Assembly: GCA_044372405.1 (NCBI GenBank)
Contig: JBILRW010000019.1
Location: 1-22,211 of the forward strand
Direction of reading: 5' to 3'
Length of the DNA stretch: 22,211 nt
Origin: CANGYM01 sp044372405
GTDB taxonomy: Bacteria; Pseudomonadota; Alphaproteobacteria; JAJTHO01; CANGYM01
In this document: piece after piece, positions 15,148 through 21,477 of the stretch
Numbering within the stretch: position 1 is the stretch's first letter
Layout of the letters: each line of letters opens with the position of its first letter
Notes under the pieces: model-generated
What the model was told of the DNA's origin: nothing
Databases searched by the model: none
Seen by the model: the letters and a program-made list of their open reading frames with translations, nothing else
Translations under genes and position numbers: made by a program

Positions 15148-15526
15148 ACCCTCAAACACACTTTTTGACTGGTTAGAAAAAACGTCCAGCTATGACCGAC
15201 AGCGGTATGAGTGGCTTGATAATGAGGAGGGCATTGTTTCTTCTTATACAGAAGATTATTACGGCATGTTTTGGGATTCTGGCCTGATGGATTACTATGA
15301 AGAAATACCATTTATTTTTGGCCATGAAATTGATAACGGTCTTAAAAATCTGCATGCCCTGATGGCCGCCATTGATGGGTATAAATACACTGAGGAAGAA
15401 ATTCTGAATATGCCCGAAATGGTCGTGATTCGTGAAGAAGCCGCCCGTATCCTGAAAATGCTGAAACAGCCCAATCCCAACGAAGGGGTGACGTTCCAGT
15501 GGATCAGCCCGGGGGAGAAACCGTAG
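15140..15526 (+). CDS. Putative immunity protein of module 1
   Basis: A 128-aa acidic, soluble protein whose ATG lies inside the end of the toxin gene (8-base overlap). It is rich in Glu, Asp, Tyr and Trp, as is common in immunity proteins that mask basic nucleases. It is a diverged relative of the protein at 20629-21252: both share a YDxQ, W[L/I][D/E]xxxG, SYxxxYxG[M/L], DxGL and FGxxID pattern in the same order. Their toxin tips are also related, which supports the pairing. The final residues (SPGEKP) are encoded by a 31-bp sequence that recurs, outside the gene, after the second immunity gene, so this end may result from recombination, and the protein may lack a C-terminal part. Confidence 0.75.
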   Translation: MIRPSNTLFDWLEKTSSYDRQRYEWLDNEEGIVSSYTEDYYGMFWDSGLMDYYEEIPFIFGHEIDNGLKNLHALMAAIDGYKYTEEEILNMPEMVVIREEAARILKMLKQPNPNEGVTFQWISPGEKP

Positions 15527-15536
15527 GGGTTTAGGG
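15506..15536 (+). repeat. 31-bp cassette-end repeat, left copy
   Basis: Matches 21251-21281 at 29 of 31 positions (agcccggggga, two differences, then ccgtaggggtttaggg). Both copies lie at the 3' end of the two related immunity genes and mark the right border of the tip-plus-immunity unit. Confidence 0.85.
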
Positions 15537-15600
15537 GGTAGATTGCCAGCAGCCCAATGTCCGTCATCGCGGGGAAAAAGCTGTTGGCTATGCCTTTCCC

Positions 15601-16506
15601 GTGGGGCGCTGGTATTTTTTCGTGAAGGCCTTTGATCCTGACAAGGACTTGGAGCCCCAACTGAAGCGGCGTATCGCGCTGGAACAAGAGAGGATGGAAC
15701 ACCGTTTTAAACAAGGCCTGGACGGCTATCGCCAGGAAACCCTGGGCATTGATCAGTACATTTGGCGCACGCAGGACGATGGCAAGGTGCGGCCTCTGCA
15801 TCGGCAGTACGATGATCGCGTGTTTTCGTGGGACACGCCCCCCGCTGACGGCCACCCGGGCGATGCGTACAACTGTCGCTGTCTGGCAGAGCCCGTCTTG
15901 CCCGATGTTCTGCCCCTGGACCCTGACCCGCCGGAAATTTCTGATGAGGACTGGGCGGCGTTGGCCCAAGAAATGGCGGCAACGCTGCTGTTAACGGTTC
16001 TGGCGGCGTATACGGCGGGCGCGGCGACGCCATTGGCTTTGGCCCGCGCGGCCATTCTGGCCCGCCGCGTTCGCGGGGCGTATCAGGCCGCCGCTCGTTT
16101 TATCCGCACTGTTAAAGACCCGAAAACAAGGGAGAGTTTGGAGAAGCGGCAGGAGGCGTTGCAAAATGCCATCAAGCGGGTGGATGAGGCGGTGAAGCGG
16201 TCGGAAGATCGGAATGCGGCGGAGAAGATTGTCAGGGGGCATGCGTGGGAAACACACTTTGCCAAAGGAAAGGAATTACCTGATCAAGTCAAAACACCGC
16301 AAGACCTTGTCAAAAAAATTGAAGAAACCCTAAAAGATCCAGAACGTGTTCACAATCTTAAAAGAAATAGAATTCTCTACTTGTCAAAAGATAAAAAGAC
16401 AATTGTTATTGGAGATGAATTAAGCAAAGACTCTGGAACTGCTTTTTATTCGCGAGATGGGGAAAAACGTTTCTTTAAAATCATAGAAAAAGATCAAATG
16501 GAATAG
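15601..16506 (+). CDS. N-truncated MuF protein with toxin tip (module 2)
   Basis: An open frame runs from 15535, but the first usable start is a GTG at 15601 with no ribosome site. Compared with module 1 it lacks about the first 90 residues, starting at the VGYAFPV motif. MuF motifs follow: QYIWRTQDDGKVRPLH and HPGDAYNCRC. Next come a hydrophobic segment (AATLLLTVLAAYTAGAAT), a charged helical linker (KDPKTRESLEKRQEAL), and a tip of about 95 residues with RGHAWETH, VKTPQDLVKKIEE, RNRILYLSKDKKTIVI and GTAFYSRDGEKRFF. The HAWxxH helix and the GTAF strand resemble BECR-type (barnase/EndoU/colicin E5-D/RelE) ribonuclease tips; this is a family resemblance, not proof. It probably cannot be made as a full head protein and may be a silent spare. 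Confidence 0.75.
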   Translation: MGRWYFFVKAFDPDKDLEPQLKRRIALEQERMEHRFKQGLDGYRQETLGIDQYIWRTQDDGKVRPLHRQYDDRVFSWDTPPADGHPGDAYNCRCLAEPVLPDVLPLDPDPPEISDEDWAALAQEMAATLLLTVLAAYTAGAATPLALARAAILARRVRGAYQAAARFIRTVKDPKTRESLEKRQEALQNAIKRVDEAVKRSEDRNAAEKIVRGHAWETHFAKGKELPDQVKTPQDLVKKIEETLKDPERVHNLKRNRILYLSKDKKTIVIGDELSKDSGTAFYSRDGEKRFFKIIEKDQME

Positions 16507-16516
16507 AGAGGTTGTT

Positions 16517-16882
16517 ATGAAAATTGAACCACAGGATGATAACCAGAAAAAAATAACAATTTTGCGCTCAGAGTTAAAGACTCTTTCTTGGTCATTAACC
16601 ACCATCAATAATTTTGAAAATTCTACCCAGTTGGAAAATTGGGATTTTCTTTTTTCAGAAGAATTGGAGGAAAAAATTAATGGAGTCCTAAGAAAAACTC
16701 AGGAAAAAATAATTGTTTTGTTTCTGAGCACTTTAGAAATATCTTTTCTGTTAACCGCCCATATCCTTTGCTTAGAAATAGTTGGAAAAAATTATTCTAC
16801 CTATACAGGGATATCTTGGGAGGAAGCTTCGGCTTTGAAAGAACAGATAGGGGATGATTTTATTGATTTTGTGAATCAATAA
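16517..16882 (+). CDS. Putative immunity protein of module 2
   Basis: A 121-aa protein, 11 bases after the module 2 stop, with AGAGAGG as ribosome site. I do not recognise the family. It is AT-rich compared with the MuF genes. The first half is charged and helical; the middle (residues 70-90, FLSTLEISFLLTAHILCLEI) is hydrophobic and helical but contains polar residues, so one membrane helix or a buried core helix are both possible. Position immediately behind a toxin-like tip, and an intrinsic terminator right after it, make it the immunity candidate. The sequence is not related to the immunity pair of modules 1 and 5, in line with the different tip. Confidence 0.65.
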   Translation: MKIEPQDDNQKKITILRSELKTLSWSLTTINNFENSTQLENWDFLFSEELEEKINGVLRKTQEKIIVLFLSTLEISFLLTAHILCLEIVGKNYSTYTGISWEEASALKEQIGDDFIDFVNQ

Positions 16883-16891
16883 AACTCAAGG

Positions 16892-16922
16892 TGGGTCAGA
16901 TTGATATTCTGGCCCATTTTTG
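16892..16922 (+). terminator. Intrinsic terminator after module 2 immunity gene
   Basis: tgggtcag (16892-16899) pairs with ctggccca (16909-16916), one G-T pair, followed by five T residues. It starts 10 bases after the stop and ends the module 2 unit. Confidence 0.75.
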
Positions 16923-16931
16923 ATTTAAAAG

Positions 16932-17238
16932 GTTAAAGACCCCACCAGGAAAGAGGCCCTGCAAAAACGGCAAGAGGCACTTCAAAATGCCATTGAGAAA
17001 GTGGAGCAGAGGATTAAGGAGGTGGAGAACCGGATCAGGGCTGCTGAACCGAAATATCCTGGAGGAAAGACCGATCGGGAACTTCGGGACATATCGGATA
17101 AGATTGTCAGGGGGCATGCATGGGAAAAGCACAAATCTTATTGACCAAGAATTCTCTATTTTGATTGGCAGAACTATAGATGAAGCCTTGACCGTAAGGG
17201 ATAGTTTCTCAAAAATACTCAAATTGTCTAAGTCTTGA
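16932..17238 (+). pseudogene. Decayed toxin tip (module 3)
   Basis: The frame beginning at 16932 encodes a linker and tip start matching module 2: VKDPTRKEALQKRQEALQNA, then a coiled-coil stretch, then KIVRGHAWEKH. It stops at 17142. The expected continuation is in the next frame (LIDQEFSILIGRTIDEALTV and so on) to a stop at 17238, so a frameshift has occurred near 17130-17145. The final part, including the strand with the GTAF motif, is absent. No MuF part and no immunity gene accompany it. It is a remnant of a spare tip of the module 2 kind. Confidence 0.8.
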
Positions 17239-17247
17239 TTTTCTAGT

Positions 17248-17437
17248 CATCCCGGCGATGCGTACAACTGTCGCTGTCTGGCAGAGCCCGTGTTGCCCGA
17301 TGTTCTGCCCCTGGACCCTGACCCACCGGAAATTTCCGATGAAGACTGGGCGGCGTTGGCCCAAGAAATGGCGGCAACCCTGCTGTTAATGGTGTTGGCG
17401 GCGTATACGGCGGGCGCGGCGACGCCATTGGCTTTAC
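17248..17437 (+). pseudogene. MuF fragment beginning at the HPG junction
   Basis: About 190 bases nearly identical to 15853-16042 of module 2, starting exactly at the codons for HPGDAYNCRC and running through the hydrophobic segment (AATLLLMVLAAYTAGAAT). After 17437 similarity stops and a C-rich linker leads to the next gene's ribosome site. There is no start codon or tip, so it is a leftover of a recombined or deleted module. Confidence 0.85.
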
Positions 17438-17536
17438 CCCCTCCCCCCTGCATGCGAATGGGTAAGCCCCAACATTGTCCCCCTCCCCTACCCCCCCCCA
17501 TTTTATTTTTTCATTTTTAACCAAGGAGATAGTTTT

Positions 17537-18178
17537 ATGACAACAACACTTTATACCCAACGATTGGAAGGTCCTGCGGTTTCTGCCGTGGCGCTGGCGG
17601 ATGTTTTGGCTTATTTACGGTTGCCGGTGGCAACGCCCGAGGCCAGCTTGGTCACGCAATTTGTGGACACGGCGATTCAGGCCATTGAGCTGTACTGCGG
17701 CCTGGGCCTGATCCGTCAAAAGTGGCGGTTTGTGGCCCACCGCTGGAAAATCAGCCTGCCGGACCGGAAGACTTTTCAGGGACCCGATGTGCTGGTGCGC
17801 TATCCGGGGTGCTCGGTTAAGGAGATGAAACTGTCCCGTACGCCGCTGATTTCTGTGGATGCCGTGAAGGTGGCCGGCACCAGTGGCCTGATGGAGGATA
17901 TTCCATCGTCTCTGTATTTGATTGAATCGGTGGGGCAGACGGTTTATCTGCGCAATGCCTACGGCGCCGATTTGCCCAATCCAACGAAAGACCGTTTTGG
18001 CATTCGCGTGGATACCACCATTGGGTTTGGGGATACCGCAAGCACCATTCCCCCGACGCTGCGTCAGGCTGTTTTTGTGTTGGTGGCGTCCTATTACGAA
18101 AATCGGGGAACGGGCAAGCTGGATATGCCCCAAAGCGTCAAAGATTTGCTGGCCCCCTGGCGGGAGGTGCGGGTTTAG
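17537..18178 (+). CDS. gp6-like head-tail adaptor protein
   Basis: A 213-aa structural protein of the phiE125 gp8 / GTA gp6 type, which forms a ring joining head and tail. Evidence: an N-terminal helical region (ALADVLAYLRLP and AIQAIELYCG), a beta-rich middle with RTPLISVDAVKV, then GIRVDTTIGFGDTASTIPPTLRQAVFVLVASYYENRG, and the ending LLAPWREVRV, which closely resembles the WRTVRV-type end of GTA gp6. A strong AGGAG ribosome site precedes the ATG. In Rhodobacter GTA this gene directly follows the capsid gene; here 3.8 kb of MuF-toxin modules separate them. The frame is intact. Confidence 0.85.
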   Translation: MTTTLYTQRLEGPAVSAVALADVLAYLRLPVATPEASLVTQFVDTAIQAIELYCGLGLIRQKWRFVAHRWKISLPDRKTFQGPDVLVRYPGCSVKEMKLSRTPLISVDAVKVAGTSGLMEDIPSSLYLIESVGQTVYLRNAYGADLPNPTKDRFGIRVDTTIGFGDTASTIPPTLRQAVFVLVASYYENRGTGKLDMPQSVKDLLAPWREVRV

Positions 18179-18216
18179 GGCGTAGGGGGTGGTGAGTCGA
18201 ACGTTTAAGGCGTTAT

Positions 18217-18260
18217 CTACTCACCACTCCCTACTCACCACTCACCACTCCCTACTCCCT
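18217..18260. repeat. Tandem heptamer repeat, 6 copies
   Basis: Six 7-bp units alternating ctactca, ccactcc, ctactca, ccactca, ccactcc, ctactcc, then ct. Same consensus (CNACTCN) as the array at 7167 and the reverse of that at 1694. It lies between the gp6-like gene and module 4. Confidence 0.92.
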
Positions 18261-18291
18261 TTTTTTAATATATTTCAAAAGGATATTGATC

Positions 18292-19452
18292 ATGCCCCTA
18301 CCCGATCCTGTGGTGCTGAGCCTGGTTCAGGCCATCAGCACCGTGGAAAGCCGCCTGCAAGAATTGGCGGAAATCCACAAAAAGAATTTCCTAAAAACCC
18401 TATCCTCCCGTTATGGCCCCGAAGAGGCGAATCAAGGCTGGCTGGAGGATGAACCGTATTTGCGGTTTCTGATTACCACCTACGCCGGTCAATTTTATGG
18501 CACCCTGACCCGGGTGGTGAAAATCCTGAGAAAACCGCCGAAAAGAACAGTGCGCGGGAAAAAAACGGTGGGGTATGCCTTTCCCGTGACCCGCGGGCAT
18601 TTTTTGGTTACAAAATTTGACACCCGTCATCCTCTGCCCCTTCAGGTTGATGAGCGGATTGCGGTGGAGCTGGGTCGGCTGGACCATCGGTTTCTCACGG
18701 CTTTGGCCATGTACCGTCAGCGGGCCGTGGGCTGCGAAAATTACATTTGGCGGTCCCAGGATGACACCAGAGTCCGGGCCCGTCATGCGGATTACGACGA
18801 TAACGTTTTTGCCTATAGCCGTCCGCCCGATGATGGGCATCCGGGACAGGCTTACGGTTGTCGTTGCACGGCGGAGCCGGTTTGGCCCGAAGAGTTGTCG
18901 GAGGGGTTTCTACTTGAGAAGGCTCAACAATTTCTGCCTATATCCCTGGATCAAAAATCTGAAATTCAGAGATGGGATACATGGGATTTTATCCTACATT
19001 TTTATGCAGGGTATGGATCGGATGTGTCTTTATCCCAAATCGGATTGTTAAACAGTATCATTAACCAAGCCCAGGAAACCATATTTCCGCGTGTTAATGA
19101 TCAAATCATACAGGAAGCTCAAAAAGTTCAAAATGGAAAATTTGTTTACAATTTTTCAAATACTTATAACTTTGGGGATTCATCTTATTCTTTGAATGGG
19201 GCCACTGTATCAGGGGTATTCGAAGGTAGTGTTCACTACGAACGGGGCTATCTTGTTATTTTTGGTAAAATTGATTATCAATTCCAAGATGATTTTACCG
19301 ATCCTGCAAATATACGAGAGATCATTAACGACACCTCCAAGCCAGAGGGGTTATCACCAGAATATGTGGGTTTAACGGATCTTGGAGGCAATGCCTATTC
19401 CATTAAAGAGACTTGGTCGACTGAATTTGAAGCCTTTTCAATGTTAAAATAG
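18292..19452 (+). CDS. MuF minor head protein with a different tip (module 4)
   Basis: A 386-aa protein. Residues 1-198 are almost the same MuF domain as module 1 (HPGQAYGCRC at 183-192; TAEPVWPEELS). The sequence then changes at once to an unrelated tip of about 188 residues with no hydrophobic Ala/Gly segment between. The tip has WDTWDFILHFYAGYG, then VSLSQIGLLNSI, a beta-rich stretch (KFVYNFSNTYNFGDSSYSL, FEGSVHYERGYLVIFGK), DDFTDPANIRE and NAYSIKETWSTEF. I do not recognise a named family. Composition turns AT-rich at the tip boundary. The start is ATG at 18292 with AAAGGA upstream. A membrane protein gene lies 15 bases beyond its stop on the opposite strand, suggesting a tip that acts on the membrane or periplasm (inference). 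Confidence 0.85.
   Translation: MPLPDPVVLSLVQAISTVESRLQELAEIHKKNFLKTLSSRYGPEEANQGWLEDEPYLRFLITTYAGQFYGTLTRVVKILRKPPKRTVRGKKTVGYAFPVTRGHFLVTKFDTRHPLPLQVDERIAVELGRLDHRFLTALAMYRQRAVGCENYIWRSQDDTRVRARHADYDDNVFAYSRPPDDGHPGQAYGCRCTAEPVWPEELSEGFLLEKAQQFLPISLDQKSEIQRWDTWDFILHFYAGYGSDVSLSQIGLLNSIINQAQETIFPRVNDQIIQEAQKVQNGKFVYNFSNTYNFGDSSYSLNGATVSGVFEGSVHYERGYLVIFGKIDYQFQDDFTDPANIREIINDTSKPEGLSPEYVGLTDLGGNAYSIKETWSTEFEAFSMLK
18448..18629 (+). repeat. 182-bp perfect direct repeat, right copy
   Basis: Identical to 14146-14327 in module 1; both copies are in the same frame and orientation within the MuF domain. Confidence 0.92.
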
Positions 19453-19467
19453 GTTCGGGTTATCTCT

Positions 19468-19935
19468 TTAAACAATGATTATTCTCAAAAAAATAAGGGG
19501 AATCATTGCCACTAAACTAAAAAATATGACAAGGGATTGGAAAAAAAGAAACGTGATATAAAAAACTATTTTTCCAAAATTGTTAAATCTTAAAGGGGAA
19601 AGATAGGGCGGAATGGGTTTTATCATTCTCCCTATCTTTAGATTGATCATGAAATATCCCAAAGACCATATCCATCCAAAAGCAGCCGTAAAAGCATAGC
19701 CTGCCCCGTTGGGTGCGTATCGACGAAGGTCCTGTTCTGTTGGATTTTCAATTGCATTAAAAATAATACCTGTTTTATAAAAATGCCAAGACTGCCCCAC
19801 ATAAAGAAGAGCATAACCCCCTAAAACCGCTAAAATTGCCCACAAAATCCTATGTTTGTAAGAAGCCGTTTGGGAAATTTTCCAGACAGCCAGGGGGTGG
19901 ATAACAAAAAAGAGAATAAAAAACACATTGATCAT
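19468..19935 (-). CDS. Membrane protein, putative immunity of module 4
   Basis: A 155-aa integral membrane protein with about four hydrophobic helices: residues 1-20 (MINVFFILFFVIHPLAVW), about 29-48 (RILWAILAVLGGYALLYVG), about 78-98 (GYAFTAAFGWIWSLGYFMI) and about 120-155 (FYITFLFFQSLVIFFSLVAM onward). It is convergent with module 4, whose stop is 15 bases away. In pore-forming colicins the immunity gene also encodes a small inner-membrane protein on the opposite strand, whereas nuclease-type immunity genes follow the toxin in the same direction; both arrangements occur in this locus. The gene is AT-rich with no clear ribosome site. Function as immunity is inferred from position and topology only. 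Confidence 0.65.
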   Translation of the reverse strand: MINVFFILFFVIHPLAVWKISQTASYKHRILWAILAVLGGYALLYVGQSWHFYKTGIIFNAIENPTEQDLRRYAPNGAGYAFTAAFGWIWSLGYFMINLKIGRMIKPIPPYLSPLRFNNFGKIVFYITFLFFQSLVIFFSLVAMIPLIFLRIIIV

Positions 19936-19991
19936 GTGAGGATTTTAATATCGTTTTTCTATTTGGGTCAATTTTTTGTTTTTTTAATGCG

Positions 19992-20615
19992 CCCCCAGGC
20001 GATGCGTACAACTGTCGTTGCACGGCGGAGCCGGTTTGGCCGGAGGAATTGTCGGATAGTAAGATTCCGACGCCGTCGCAGCAGGCGATTGAAAATGCCC
20101 ACGTGACGGGGTTTTTGTTGTTTCTGGCAGGATTGGCAATTCTAAGCGGGGTTGCAGAAACACTGGTGGTGGGTTTGGCCATTCGAGAGGCTTATCTGCT
20201 GGCGGCGCAACAAATCGCCAAGTATGTGGAGCGCAATGGGGTGAGTCAGGCAAATCAGCAGGTCATCCAACAAGCCGCAACCAAATTTGATCGACAGGCC
20301 CAAAGCTTGCTTCGCCAACAACGGTTTAAGGAAGCGGAAGCCCGAGGTCTGTTCAAACGTCCCGAAGGCGTCCCCAAAGATTGGACGCGTGAAGTCACGC
20401 GCGATCAAAAAGGGGTGCAATACACCAAGCCAGACAGCGGCAGATCAAGTTATGTAAAAATTTCAGCGGGAGAACCAGAAAGTCGACAGATTGGCCAACA
20501 ACATGATAATGTTCGCTGGCAAAAAGATGGAAACTCTCTGGATGTTGACGGTAATGTTGTTCCTAAGCAATCTGAAGAATCGCATATTCCTTTTGAAAAA
20601 TTTAAATTCAGATAA
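19992..20615 (+). CDS. Headless MuF-toxin tip without a start (module 5)
   Basis: An open frame of 207 residues beginning at the junction codons PPGDAYNCRC. No ATG in frame and no ribosome site precede it; the first possible start is a TTG at 20049 (SDSKIPTPSQ). After the junction comes the same AEPVWPEELSDSKIPTPSQQ as module 1 at near-identical DNA, then a hydrophobic segment (GFLLFLAGLAILSGVAETLV), a helical linker, and a tip related to that of module 1: GVPKDW, VQYTKPDSGR, LDVDGNVV and ESHIPFEKFKF. It cannot be a head protein as it stands. The layout matches the orphan tips kept behind rhs and cdiA genes, which become active after recombination into the full-length gene. Confidence 0.75.
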   Translation, partial: PPGDAYNCRCTAEPVWPEELSDSKIPTPSQQAIENAHVTGFLLFLAGLAILSGVAETLVVGLAIREAYLLAAQQIAKYVERNGVSQANQQVIQQAATKFDRQAQSLLRQQRFKEAEARGLFKRPEGVPKDWTREVTRDQKGVQYTKPDSGRSSYVKISAGEPESRQIGQQHDNVRWQKDGNSLDVDGNVVPKQSEESHIPFEKFKFR

Positions 20616-20628
20616 AACAGAGGCTTAT

Positions 20629-21252
20629 ATGAAAAAATCCTTAAAAACCATACGATCCAAAGGGATCTATATTGTTAATATTATTCAGGAATTAAATCAA
20701 ATTTCCCGTTACGATTTTCAAAAAGCCGCATGGATTGAAGGCAATCAAGGATTGTGTTTTAGCTATTATGATCTTTATTCTGGTCTTTATATGGATACGG
20801 GTTTGGAAACGTCCTGGAAAGCAGGAGAAACTGTTTTTGGAAAGGATATCGACAAGCAGTTTAAAGATCTGATTCGAGAGATGGAAAAAATCAGCTTTTT
20901 CGATTTGGAACACTACATCATTGATTCCCCCCAAATGGACATTGTGCGCAAGAAAGCCTTGGCCCTCTTGCCCTTGATAGAAAACGCCAAAAGTGATCAA
21001 GGGGATAACTATTTTCTTTTGTCGATTGAAAATCCTGTATTAAATTCAAATAAAACAAGGCTGGCTTTTTCTGAAGCACTACCCGATGGGAACTATCATA
21101 TTTTGGAAATAGGCACCTGGGTAAAACCTGGTGAAGAGTTAGCCTTTCAGGTGGGTGACATCGTCCAATGCACCAAAAACATCACCCCTGATATTTGGCG
21201 CCGGCGTGTTTTTATCGCAACGGAAAAGGTTGGGTTTAAAGAAGTGGTTTAG
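20629..21252 (+). CDS. Putative immunity protein of module 5
   Basis: A 207-aa protein starting 13 bases after the module 5 stop. Residues 20-120 are related to the module 1 immunity protein (RYDFQ, AWIEGNQG, SYYDLYSGLYMDTGLE, FGKDID, IVRKKA in the same order). Residues 125-207 are an extra, beta-rich part (LPDGNYHILEIGTWVKPGEE) missing from the module 1 protein. An alternative upstream start would overlap the toxin frame; I chose the ATG at 20629, which is the first ATG after the toxin stop. The gene is AT-rich. Because the tip has no start codon, this gene may be expressed alone, protecting the cell against kin carrying the active version; that is inference. Confidence 0.72.
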   Translation: MKKSLKTIRSKGIYIVNIIQELNQISRYDFQKAAWIEGNQGLCFSYYDLYSGLYMDTGLETSWKAGETVFGKDIDKQFKDLIREMEKISFFDLEHYIIDSPQMDIVRKKALALLPLIENAKSDQGDNYFLLSIENPVLNSNKTRLAFSEALPDGNYHILEIGTWVKPGEELAFQVGDIVQCTKNITPDIWRRRVFIATEKVGFKEVV

Positions 21253-21281
21253 CCCGGGGGAAAAGCCGTAGGGGTTTAGGG
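21251..21281 (+). repeat. 31-bp cassette-end repeat, right copy
   Basis: Matches 15506-15536 with two differences. Here it begins in the stop codon of the immunity gene and is non-coding, while in the left copy it provides the last residues of the immunity protein. Confidence 0.85.
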
Positions 21282-21288
21282 TGTGCGC

Positions 21289-21340
21289 GGGGGGGGAATT
21301 TAGGCCCCCCCCGACGATGGGGGTACCCGGGCCAGGCGTG
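21289..21340. other. G8/C8 hairpin and possible MuF remnant
   Basis: Eight G (21289-21296) and eight C (21305-21312) form a perfect hairpin with loop aatttagg. From 21307 the bases ccccccgacgatgg equal module 1 at 14521-14534 (codons for PPDDG), and caggcgt recurs 12 bases later where module 1 has it after 10. This looks like a decayed MuF junction at the right edge of the array, though the match is short. The gap 21341-21477 holds no gene I can support; a TATAGT at 21408 has no good -35. Confidence 0.4.
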
Positions 21341-21477
21341 ACGCCACTTGTTCTCGCAAGGGGTGAACCATGCAAAAACAATCTAACCCCTTCTTTTCAT
21401 TATGTGCTATAGTTGGGATGTGGTGGTCTTAACGGAAGGCTGTGTCACGTTTTTTTTCTTCGGACAATGCTTGAGCC

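Noticed and set aside
18899..19452. Module 4 tip as a colicin M-type lipid II hydrolase.
   Set aside because: The segment KIDYQFQDDFTDP is only loosely like the colicin M Asp-x-Tyr-Asp motif and the following His-Arg is missing, so I leave the family open.
13765..21442. A 13-base direct repeat (taacggaaggctg) at 13765 and 21430 that brackets the toxin modules and could be an attachment-site pair.
   Set aside because: In a window of this size a few 13-base repeats are expected by chance, one copy includes the capsid stop codon, and the flanks show no further similarity. No integrase is present.
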